NCBI GenBank assembly: GCA_030427205.1
Contig: JAUHXC010000038.1
Span: 1-64,000 of the forward strand
DNA: 64,000 nt
Direction of reading: 5' to 3'
DNA from: a bacterium
GTDB taxonomy: Bacteria > Myxococcota_A > Bradymonadia > UBA7976 > UBA1532
The position numbers were made by a program, and so were the translations under genes. This document shows positions 9,501-16,063 of the stretch, piece after piece. Numbering within the stretch: the stretch's first letter is position 1; each line of letters starts with the position of its first letter. The notes under the pieces are model-generated. The model searched no databases. It had not been told where the DNA came from and saw only the letters and a program-made list of their open reading frames with translations.

Positions 9501-9712
9501 GGATCGCCATCGGCCACGTCGTCGGCGAGATCCGGCGGGTCCATATCCCCCGGATCGAGCGGGCCGTCCCCGACGGCGTCGGCCGGCGGCTCGCCGTCGA
9601 GCTGCGCGTCGGGCGGCGCTTCGATGCAGGCGGCCCCGAAGGCCGCGGTGAGCGCGACGAGCCGCGCGAGGCGTCGGGTGATCGAATTGGAGCGGGCGGT
9701 GGATCGCGACAT
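6536..9712 (-). CDS. Giant lipoprotein with thrombospondin type 3 repeats and a two-component-type beta-propeller
   Basis: ATG 9712 is chosen for the GGAGG placed 7 bases upstream (1058 aa). The signal peptide ends in lipobox FGAAC. Residues ~30-165 are an Asp/Pro-rich spacer and thrombospondin type 3 repeats (DGDGVLDVFDPCP, DRDADGMPDAEDDCP) expected to bind calcium. From ~170 to the end run many ~40-residue blades of the Reg_prop type (VGTRGGVLRLD, IWVAHAAGLSVIRPDG, VWVGTEAGVTIF), the propeller seen in the periplasmic sensor of hybrid two-component systems. Here no kinase follows: the protein ends after the propeller, so it is a free lipid-anchored propeller, perhaps a ligand-binding or adhesive surface protein. 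Confidence 0.85.
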   Translation of the reverse strand: MSRSTARSNSITRRLARLVALTAAFGAACIEAPPDAQLDGEPPADAVGDGPLDPGDMDPPDLADDVADGDPVDVADAAPEPPDLAPPDAVAEPPMPDRDGDRVPDAHDPCPDVASRLPRDVDGDGAGDACDADDDGDGVLDVFDPCPWLADEAGPADCAADRDADGMPDAEDDCPTVPDPGDGPCPGPLQPEPWSRATTALLADGDGLIVGTRGGVLRLDADGVLLQRWTAVDGVGPEVTGLSRGEDGAIWVAHAAGLSVIRPDGLVLRAGEDAPREPVEGVVVADDGVWFTDARGLWRLDAAQRVRMGEPARALFVDGRGAPWRVDLLSVQRLHPPAEVVERLGPVGFLEGGAAGADPDEIWVFGARGIARVRDAGLHWIYDVGHPVYAALEHAGQIYLATADGVRRIDRDGRLLPGALPVDGAFPPLPPGEARAVAIDAAERLWVGGDGGLRQLDGVLSVFHGPELPCVTAVARFDGLLWLGTFEGLRVVDRWGVVWAVDGVLDRVTAITPEGESVWVGTEAGVTIFGPDQQVVDTLQAGVELPDAPVSAIAARDDEVWVATGGAGIVVGEPGAWRPLNVANGLVHDEVFALADDGFFMWIATPLGVQAWDHAQQALLPPGRPRVVPARDVAAAPGQPFVAGAAGVLTQLPDGQWVTLRRQIGGVPNEAGTDSTRALAFDGEHLWMLLDVNRRMTEGSLLRRSPDPLIPPTVETLWPLADLGLHRRAEIDMWWLGEELAIGSCGDRVERGGLWLIGGRGLGGIDTAPRRLPGGPGTRLTRGPAGWPMVVGPGPGGPFAAAIERGALVGHDPREIDAAPTACDAIGDDLWCVFADGSWGRRFGNGQWNRGTPQLPGQPPLELRDIALSAAIEPWIATDRGVLQVEGASVRLLQRQAGGLIDDDVRAVHVAGRRLYAATAAGVSIYDMDADRWFDIGVERLPAGSTRGLWSDDAGRLWVATDAGLAVFAADGGPLADAPAIDRLEGLAITGVVGDGDGRIYAVTAEGLYVLEPDGARRLFGPAYGLPGALDGRMVIDPEGDVWVGGADGVARLDPRDL

Positions 9713-9802
9713 GGGCAGGCCTCCCTTCGGGTTCACCACCTATAGGCGAGCGCGCCGCACGATCTTTCACGGTCGGCGGTTGCCGACGACGTCGGCGGGC
9801 GG

Positions 9803-10669
9803 TCAACGCGGCAGGTACGTGCTCGGGTTGGCGCCGAAGACGCGCGTGAACTCCCGCGAGAACTGCGACAGGCTGTTGTAGCCGACCGCGTAGGCCGCGT
9901 CGGAGACGTTGCTCAGGCCCATGGTGAGCCGGCGGTGGGCCTCCTGCAGCCGCAGGCGCTTGATGTACTGGATCGGCGTCGAGGCGGTGACCGACTTGAA
10001 GGCCTCGTAGAAGACCGACTCGCTCATGCCGGCCAGGGCAGCCAGCCGCGACACGGCGAAGGTGCGGGTGCAGTCGCTGTGGATCGTGGTCAGCACCTCG
10101 GCGATCGCGTGCTGCTGGCCATGGCCCATCGCGACGGCCCGCAAGAAGCCGCCGCGAGGCCCCTTGAGCACGTGATACAGCAGCTCCCGGCGGTACAGCG
10201 GGCCGAGCACCGCGGCGTCTTCGGGCCGATCGAGCAGGCCCACCAGCCGGCCGATCACATCCCGGACGGGCGCGGTGACCGGGCAGGCGGTCAACCCGCG
10301 GCTCAAGGGCTCGGCCACCCGCGGCGCCATCACATCGCCGGCGCGGGTCATGATCTCGCGCACGGCCTCGAGCGAGAAGTCGATGGCCAGCGACAGGAAC
10401 GGCCGCTCGGCGCTCGCCGCGAGGATGCGCGAGACCACCGGCAGCGGCACCGAGGTGACCAGGTAATTGTCGGGGTCGTAGACGAAGGTGTCCTCGCCGA
10501 CCTGCGCCTGCTTGCGGCCCTGCAGCACCAGGAAGATGCTGCGCGCATACACCGCGTTGCCCGGCTGCGAGGTCGCGTTGCGGCGATAGACCGCGACCCC
10601 GTCGATAGCGGTCGGGTTGGCCCCATCGGCGGGGCCGTGAACCAGACACCGGGCGATGACGTCGCGCAC
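9803..10669 (-). CDS. AraC-family transcriptional regulator (AraC_N type)
   Basis: A 288-aa protein starting at GTG 10669, 11 bases after the stop of the aldo-keto reductase gene. Residues ~20-155 match the AraC-type N-terminal domain found next to oxidoreductases (YARSIFLVLQGRKQAQVGED, NYLVTSVPLPVVS). Residues ~185-285 are the double helix-turn-helix DNA-binding domain (LAALAGMSESVFYEAFKSVT, then SDAAYAVGYNSLSQFSREFT, PSTYL). Its gene lies downstream of, and probably in one transcript with, an aldo-keto reductase, so it probably controls that enzyme in response to a small-molecule substrate. Inducer unknown. Confidence 0.88.
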   Translation of the reverse strand: MRDVIARCLVHGPADGANPTAIDGVAVYRRNATSQPGNAVYARSIFLVLQGRKQAQVGEDTFVYDPDNYLVTSVPLPVVSRILAASAERPFLSLAIDFSLEAVREIMTRAGDVMAPRVAEPLSRGLTACPVTAPVRDVIGRLVGLLDRPEDAAVLGPLYRRELLYHVLKGPRGGFLRAVAMGHGQQHAIAEVLTTIHSDCTRTFAVSRLAALAGMSESVFYEAFKSVTASTPIQYIKRLRLQEAHRRLTMGLSNVSDAAYAVGYNSLSQFSREFTRVFGANPSTYLPR

Positions 10670-10679
10670 CGCGGCGGCC

Positions 10680-11645
10680 TCAGTAGCGCCCGCCTTCGGC
10701 GGCCCCCACCGGCAGCTTCTCGTCGAGCGACGCCAGATCGGCGGCGGTCAGCTCGACGGCGTTGGCCGCCTGATTCTCGTCGAAGCGGCTGATCTTGGTC
10801 GTGCCGGGGATCGTCACGACGTGCTCGCCGCGGTGCAGCAGCCAGGCCAGCGCCAGCTGAGCCGGGGTGACCCCCTTGCCGGCGGCCATCTCGCGCACCG
10901 CGTCGACCAGCTCGAGGTTCTTCTCGAAGTTCTCGCCCTGGAAGCGCGGGTTGCTGCGGCGGAAGTCGTCGGGCGCGAAGTCCTCGGGCGAGCGGATGGC
11001 GCCGGTCAGGAAGCCGCGGCCGAGCGGCGAGTAGGCCACGAAGGTGATGCCGAGCTCTTTGCAGGTGTCGAGCAGCTCGGCCTCGGGCTCGCGCGACCAC
11101 AGCGAGAACTCGGTCTGCAGCGCCGAGATCGGATGCACCGCGTGGGCCCGGCGGATCTGATCCGGCGTCGCCTCGGAGAGCCCGATGTAGCGCACCTTGC
11201 CCGCCGCGACCAGCTCGGCCATGGCGCCGACGGTCTCCTCGATGGGCGTCTTGGGGTCGACCCGGTGCTGGTAGTAGAGGTCGATGGTGTCGACGCCGAG
11301 GCGCTCGAGCGAGGCGTCGCAGGCCGACCGCACGTAGGCCGGGCTGCCGTCGAGGCCGTGGAAGCCGCCGTCCTCGTCGCGCACGACGCCGAACTTGGTG
11401 GCGATGACCGCCTCGTCGCGGCGCGCGCGCAGGGCCGCGCCGATGAGCCGCTCGTTGGTGAAGGGCCCGTACATGTCGGCGGTGTCGAAGAAGTTCATGC
11501 CGGCGTCGAGCGCGTGGTGCAGCAGCTTGGTGCTGCGGGCGTCGTCAGCTTTGCCATAAAAGTCGGACATACCCATGCAGCCGAGGCCGATAGGCGAGAT
11601 CTGCAGGTCGCTGTTGCCGAGCTTGCGGCGGGGATGGGTGGCCAT
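10680..11645 (-). CDS. Aldo/keto reductase
   Basis: ATG 11645 with GGGAG upstream gives 321 aa, the usual length of the family. The (beta/alpha)8 NADPH-dependent reductase signature residues are visible: Asp and Tyr of the tetrad in FFDTADMYG, Lys in VIATKFG, His in LYYQHRVD, and the C-terminal cofactor-binding segment VVTIPGTTKISRFDEN. It most resembles the Tas/YakC-type (AKR13-like) enzymes that reduce aldehydes and ketones in the cytoplasm. It is followed at once by an AraC regulator and is divergent from a lipoprotein gene across a 228-bp intergenic region with no obvious operator. Confidence 0.92.
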   Translation of the reverse strand: MATHPRRKLGNSDLQISPIGLGCMGMSDFYGKADDARSTKLLHHALDAGMNFFDTADMYGPFTNERLIGAALRARRDEAVIATKFGVVRDEDGGFHGLDGSPAYVRSACDASLERLGVDTIDLYYQHRVDPKTPIEETVGAMAELVAAGKVRYIGLSEATPDQIRRAHAVHPISALQTEFSLWSREPEAELLDTCKELGITFVAYSPLGRGFLTGAIRSPEDFAPDDFRRSNPRFQGENFEKNLELVDAVREMAAGKGVTPAQLALAWLLHRGEHVVTIPGTTKISRFDENQAANAVELTAADLASLDEKLPVGAAEGGRY

Positions 11646-11873
11646 GGTGTTCTCCCGAGTCGAGGGGTGTGTCGTCGTTTCGGCGGAGCGGGTCGTGACC
11701 CCCTCGCCTCGTCGCCTGGACAAGATAGGCGTCGGCGGGCGCTGCGCGAAGCCCATATTCTCCGCGCTGCTTGCACAATCCTCCGAATCGACCCGACGGG
11801 CGACGATGAACCCGCCCGGCGGCATGCCGGACACCAGGATGTCCCGGCCACGGACACCGTGATAAGGGAACCC

Positions 11874-13583
11874 ATGATGAAATCCGCCGCCGACCATCCG
11901 CGCACCCCTTCGACCCTTGCCCTCGGCCTCGCCCTCCTCGCCGCCCTGTTCTGCGGGTGCGACGATACGGGCGACGGCGGCGACGCCGGCGATACGGCCC
12001 CCGCCGACGCGCCGGCCGACGCCGACGCAGACGCCGCAGATGGCGCAGACGGCGGCGACCCCATCGACGCGGCGGCCTTCGTGCCCCGCGCGGACTGCGA
12101 CGAAGACCCCGACGGCCCGGGGTGCGAGGGCGCCGCCTCGGACTTCCGCCTCGTCGAGTCGACCCCCGCCGACGGCGCGACCGACGTGCCGACGGCCGAG
12201 GCGCTCGTCTTCCGCTTCAGCGCGCCCCTCGACGGCAGCAGCTTCGACAACGACAGCGTCGCGCTCGACGGCCCCGACCGCCGGCGCCCGGGCAGCTTCC
12301 ACCAGGACGAGGACGACCCGAGCCTGATCCGGTTCATCGTCGGCGGCGGCATGGCGCCGGGCACGACCTACAGCGTGCGGCTGAATACGGACCTGCGCTC
12401 GGCGGCGGGCGAGCCGCTCGCCGAAGAGGTCGTCATCGGGTTCACCACCGTCGGCGACCGGATCCCGCCGACGCCGCGGGTGGTCTACTCCGAGCCGACG
12501 AACGGCCGCAGCTCGGTGCGGCCCGATACCCTGCTGCGGGTCGACTTCAATACCCGGATGGACCCGGTCAGCTTCGGCGGCGCGATCACGCTCACCAGCG
12601 AGGGCAACGCCCTGCTCAGCGCCCCCGCCCAGGTGGACGGCCAGACCGTGATCGCCACGCCGTCAGAGGCGCTCGAGATCGGCACGGCGTATACGGTCAC
12701 CGTCGCCGCCGGGGTGCGCAGCGTCGAAGGCGTCGCGCTGCCCGAGCCGTTTACCTACCGCTTCTCGACCACCGCGCCGCTCGACGTCGTCTCGAGCAGC
12801 CCGTTCGACGGCCAGCGCGGGGTGCGCATCGACGCGCCGCTCGAGATCCGCATGTCGGCGCAGCTCGACCCCGACTCCGTCGACCCGCAGAACGCGGTCC
12901 GGGTCCGGGCCGATACCTGGGTGGCCAACCGCCTGCGCCCGACGATCGCGGGCACGACCGTCGTGCGCGGCGACACCCTGGTCTTCACCCCCGATGAGGG
13001 CCGGTGGCAGGAGTACCGGACCGGCTACACCGCCATCGTCGACTTCGGCGTGCGCGGGGTGAACGGCGAAGCACCCAGCGTCTACGAAGATGTCGAGTTC
13101 GAGACGATCTTCCTCGATCCGGGTTATCGCTACGGCCTGCACAACGAAGCGCGCGACCTCGATACGACCCTGGGCACCGACGCCGAGGACGAGGCCTACA
13201 TGCCCCGGGAAGCCCGCGGCCCGCGCACCCAGTGGTACGCCGCCGAGCTGGATGACGACGTCTTCACCCTGCATACGCTCGCCGGAGGCGACGGCCTGGC
13301 GCTGCAGGGCGGCGACGGCAGCGCGCCGGCCCGCCTGGTCGCGACGGCGGCCGATCCCGACCAGCGCTGGACGTTCGATCGCTACAACCCGCGGGACGCC
13401 CTCGACGTGCAGCGCCCGGGTGAGAGCCCGGGCAACTACTATCTCTCGACCCTGGCCAGCGGCGACGATCAGGCGCTGACGGGCCTGTGGGACGAAGCCG
13501 CCGCCGTCCGGGTCTGCCGCATGGCCCGGCGCCAGGCGATCATCTACCAGCTCTATTGGATCGAGCGGCTCGGCGCGCGCTGA
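11874..13583 (+). CDS. Ig-like multidomain lipoprotein
   Basis: ATG 11874 is preceded by AAGGGA at 11864-11869 (569 aa); a second ATG follows directly. The signal peptide ends in a lipobox-like LFCGC. An Asp/Ala low-complexity spacer (residues ~25-65) leads to three tandem ~110-residue SbsA/Big_5-type Ig-like domains, each opening with a VVxSxPxxG pattern (STPADGATDVP, SEPTNGRSSVRP, SSPFDGQRGVRI). The last ~110 residues contain Gln-x-Trp-like features (DQRWTFDRY) reminiscent of a ricin-type beta-trefoil, though this is weak. Probable role: adhesion or matrix binding at the cell surface. Confidence 0.82.
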   Translation: MMKSAADHPRTPSTLALGLALLAALFCGCDDTGDGGDAGDTAPADAPADADADAADGADGGDPIDAAAFVPRADCDEDPDGPGCEGAASDFRLVESTPADGATDVPTAEALVFRFSAPLDGSSFDNDSVALDGPDRRRPGSFHQDEDDPSLIRFIVGGGMAPGTTYSVRLNTDLRSAAGEPLAEEVVIGFTTVGDRIPPTPRVVYSEPTNGRSSVRPDTLLRVDFNTRMDPVSFGGAITLTSEGNALLSAPAQVDGQTVIATPSEALEIGTAYTVTVAAGVRSVEGVALPEPFTYRFSTTAPLDVVSSSPFDGQRGVRIDAPLEIRMSAQLDPDSVDPQNAVRVRADTWVANRLRPTIAGTTVVRGDTLVFTPDEGRWQEYRTGYTAIVDFGVRGVNGEAPSVYEDVEFETIFLDPGYRYGLHNEARDLDTTLGTDAEDEAYMPREARGPRTQWYAAELDDDVFTLHTLAGGDGLALQGGDGSAPARLVATAADPDQRWTFDRYNPRDALDVQRPGESPGNYYLSTLASGDDQALTGLWDEAAAVRVCRMARRQAIIYQLYWIERLGAR

Positions 13584-13614
13584 GCCGCTCGGGCGTGCAG
13601 CTCGGGCGGGCCGT

Positions 13615-14589
13615 TCAGGCGGGCAGCTCGGCGCTGAGCCCCGCGGCGCTCCAGCCCTTGCGCCACGCGGCCGGGGTCTGACCCATCACCCGGCGGAAGG
13701 CCCGCACGAAGGCGTCCTCCGACGAGTAGCCCACCGCCTCGGCCACCTCGATGGTGCTCGTGCGCGGGTCGGCGAGCAGCCCCAGCGCCACGTGCACCCG
13801 CCAGCGCAGCAGGTATTGCATCGGCGGAGTGCCCACCAGCGCGCTGAAGCGCTCGGCATAACTCGACCGCGACAGCCCCACCGCGTCGGCCAGATCACCG
13901 ACGGTCCAGCTGCGGTCCGGGTGACGGTGCATCAGGGTCATCGACTCGGCGATCTGGGCGTCGCCCAGCGCGCCGAGCAGGCCCTCGGCGTGGGCCGGCA
14001 GCGCGGCGACGTGCGCCCGCAGGGCGTGGATGAAGACCAGATCGCACAGCCGGGTGAGCACCGCTTCGGCGCCCGGCCGATGGGCGTCGAGCTCCGCCTC
14101 GACCAGGGCCAGGGTCGCCTTCAGCGTCGGCGAGGGCCGCTTCACCCGCAGCACCGGCGGCAGCATCGACAGCAGCCCCTCGGCCGCCTTGTGCTGCAGC
14201 CGGAAGAGCCCGCACAGAATCCGGGTCTCGCCGCCGCCGCCGCCGTGATCGACCAGGCCGACGCCGGCCGGCCCGGGCACCGTGCGGGCCACCGAGATCG
14301 GCACCACGGGACCTCGCTCGGCGCCGGCCATGACATGGGCGCAGCCCCCGGGCAGGATCACCACCTCGCCCGGCTCGAGCCGGATCGGCGCCCGGTCGAC
14401 GTCGCGGGTGAGCACGGCGGGACCGGACAGCACCACATGGAACAGCGCGCCCGGCACCGGATCGGTATGCACCGCCCAGGGCGCGGTGAAGCGGGCGCGG
14501 GAGATCACGCTCGACGAGAGCCGCAGCGCCGAGAGCAGCTCGCTGAGCGCGTCGGAGTCGACGGTGGGCGGGAGGATAGGGGCGGACAT
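13615..14589 (-). CDS. AraC-family regulator with cupin-type sensor domain
   Basis: ATG 14589 follows GAGGT at a good distance (324 aa). The N-terminal ~190 residues resemble the AraC 'cupin_6' sensor domain (VHTDPVPGALFHVVLSGPAV, LEPGEVVILPGGCAHVM, ETRILCGLFRLQ). The C-terminal ~100 residues are a double HTH (VGDLADAVGLSRSSYAERFS, VAEAVGYSSEDAFVRAFRRV, TPAAW). Such proteins usually control nearby redox enzymes. Here the neighbour on the same strand, 92 bases upstream, is a duplicated ABM-like lipoprotein; no oxidoreductase is adjacent, so the target is unknown. Confidence 0.9.
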   Translation of the reverse strand: MSAPILPPTVDSDALSELLSALRLSSSVISRARFTAPWAVHTDPVPGALFHVVLSGPAVLTRDVDRAPIRLEPGEVVILPGGCAHVMAGAERGPVVPISVARTVPGPAGVGLVDHGGGGGETRILCGLFRLQHKAAEGLLSMLPPVLRVKRPSPTLKATLALVEAELDAHRPGAEAVLTRLCDLVFIHALRAHVAALPAHAEGLLGALGDAQIAESMTLMHRHPDRSWTVGDLADAVGLSRSSYAERFSALVGTPPMQYLLRWRVHVALGLLADPRTSTIEVAEAVGYSSEDAFVRAFRRVMGQTPAAWRKGWSAAGLSAELPA

Positions 14590-14681
14590 GGCGCACCTCG
14601 TGGGCCGGGGCAGAGTCGGCCGCGGTCGGCCGCGAGCGGGCATCGACGGATGCGAGCGCCGTCAGCGAGACGGTAGCACGC

Positions 14682-15413
14682 TCACCACTGATGCCAATCG
14701 GTCGAGCGGTAGACGGTCACGCTCGGCGGCTCGGCGAAGAGGCTGGCGAAGCCCATCTGGAAGTCGGGGTTGCCGTAGAACGCCTCGATGGCGTCCGCGC
14801 TGCGCCAGACATCGACCGCCAGGAACTGCTGCCGGTCTTCGAGGCCGAGGAAGACCACGTGGGCCACGTCTCCGGCTTCCTTGGCCTGACCCTCGCCGCC
14901 GGCGGCGAGCATGTCGTGCAGCGCCTGCGCCTCGTCGGCGGGCTGGGCCAGGGTGCCGGCGGCGACGACGAACCAGTAGTCGCCGGCGTCATCCGCCGAG
15001 TCCAGCTCGCCCCAGCCGTGCCAGTCCGCCGCGCGGGCGTAGGTGGTCACCGTCGGCGGGCCGGCGAACATCGCGCCCAGGCCCTCGGCGAAGGCCGGGT
15101 CGCTGTAGAACTGCCCCATCGCCTCGGCGTCGGCCCACTGGTCGATGCCCAGGAAGTGGCCCTCCTCGCCGCCGAGCAGGGCTGTGGAGACCAGGGCGTC
15201 GTGGCTCAGGTCGCCGGCCTCGGTCGCCGCCGCCTCACCGCCGGCGGCGATCATGTCGTGCACCGCCTTGGCGTCGTCGGCGAGCGGCCCGCGGACCACC
15301 GTCGCGAAGGCCGGGAACGGCGCCTCGGGCTCGACGGTCTCGGCGGCTTCTTCGCCGCAGGCGGTGACGGTGAGCGAGCAGGCGAAGAGCGCGGTCAGGA
15401 TACGGGCGTTCAT
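14682..15413 (-). CDS. Lipoprotein with two duplicated ABM-like (dimeric alpha/beta barrel) domains
   Basis: The protein is 243 aa from ATG 15413, with a lipobox-type signal peptide (FACSLTVTAC). The mature part is an internal duplication of about 100 residues: the first copy ends DPAFAEGLGAMFAGPPTVTT and the second NPDFQMGFASLFAEPPSVTV, each followed by a conserved Asp-Trp-His. The pattern resembles antibiotic-biosynthesis-monooxygenase/DUF1330-type ferredoxin-like barrels, which normally dimerise; here the duplication would supply both halves in one chain. A lipid-anchored form is uncommon. Catalytic role unknown. It is divergent from the VOC gene, with a large palindrome between them. Confidence 0.75.
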   Translation of the reverse strand: MNARILTALFACSLTVTACGEEAAETVEPEAPFPAFATVVRGPLADDAKAVHDMIAAGGEAAATEAGDLSHDALVSTALLGGEEGHFLGIDQWADAEAMGQFYSDPAFAEGLGAMFAGPPTVTTYARAADWHGWGELDSADDAGDYWFVVAAGTLAQPADEAQALHDMLAAGGEGQAKEAGDVAHVVFLGLEDRQQFLAVDVWRSADAIEAFYGNPDFQMGFASLFAEPPSVTVYRSTDWHQW

Positions 15414-15504
15414 GGTCTCTCCTTCGGGTGAGCGGCGTCCGATGCTGCGGCGCCGTCGATGTGCTCCGATGGTGCCGTTCGAGGCCCGAGCCCGGTACAG
15501 CGAG

Positions 15505-15561
15505 GCGTCCAGCGGATCCGACCGATCGTCCGGCGGACGATCGGTCGGATCCGCTGGACGC
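15505..15561. repeat. 57-nt perfect palindrome (28-bp arms, 1-nt centre)
   Basis: The arm 15505-15532 is the exact reverse complement of 15534-15561, with a single G at 15533 between them. Each arm contains GGATCC and CGATCG. It lies in the 236-bp region between the divergent lipoprotein (start 15413) and VOC (start 15650) genes. It could form a cruciform or a very stable RNA hairpin, bind a dimeric regulator, or mark a mobile miniature element. Confidence 0.9.
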
Positions 15562-15649
15562 GTCGGGGTGGGCCCGGCCCCCGCGATCGGCCACTCTGCA
15601 GCGGCCACCGATACCCGGACCCGCACCCGCACCCGAGAGGAGTCATCCG

Positions 15650-16003
15650 ATGGCACGCCTGGGATCCAACGTGAAGCTCACCCTCGACGCCGCCGGCGCG
15701 GCCGTCGCGCAGAAGACCTTCGCCGGCGCGCTCGGCGCGACCCGCGTCGACCCGATGCCGAACCTGGCGGTCTACCGCTTCACCGACGGCGGCAACGTCG
15801 GGGTCTACACCGTCGCCGACGGCGAGGCGCTGACCGAGAAGCAGCAGCGGCTCGGCGCCTGGCTGGAGTTCGCCGTCGCCGACGTCGACGCCGCGCGGGC
15901 CGCCTGCGAGGCCGCCGGGTGCGTGCCGTTCACCTATGGCGAGGGCACGCTGACCTACCTGCGCGGCCCCGGCGGGCTGTGCTTCCGGCTGGCGCAGGGT
16001 TGA
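15650..16003 (+). CDS. VOC (glyoxalase/bleomycin-resistance) superfamily protein
   Basis: A 117-aa cytoplasmic protein; the start is set by GAGAGGAG at 15635-15642. It has the beta-alpha-beta-beta-beta topology of vicinal oxygen chelate proteins, with the typical opening (AVAQKTFAGALGATRVD), the central LEFAVADVDAARAACEAAG helix and a C-terminal strand (LRGPGGLCFRLAQG). The usual metal-binding His/Glu set is not complete, so it may be non-catalytic or bind a ligand such as a drug or small metabolite. It is divergent from the ABM-like lipoprotein and convergent with pabAB. Confidence 0.75.
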   Translation: MARLGSNVKLTLDAAGAAVAQKTFAGALGATRVDPMPNLAVYRFTDGGNVGVYTVADGEALTEKQQRLGAWLEFAVADVDAARAACEAAGCVPFTYGEGTLTYLRGPGGLCFRLAQG

Positions 16004-16063
16004 TGCCGGGCAGGCTGACGCCGGCGCAGTCGGGCGCTGCAGCGCGCCGCGAGCGATCGGCGG

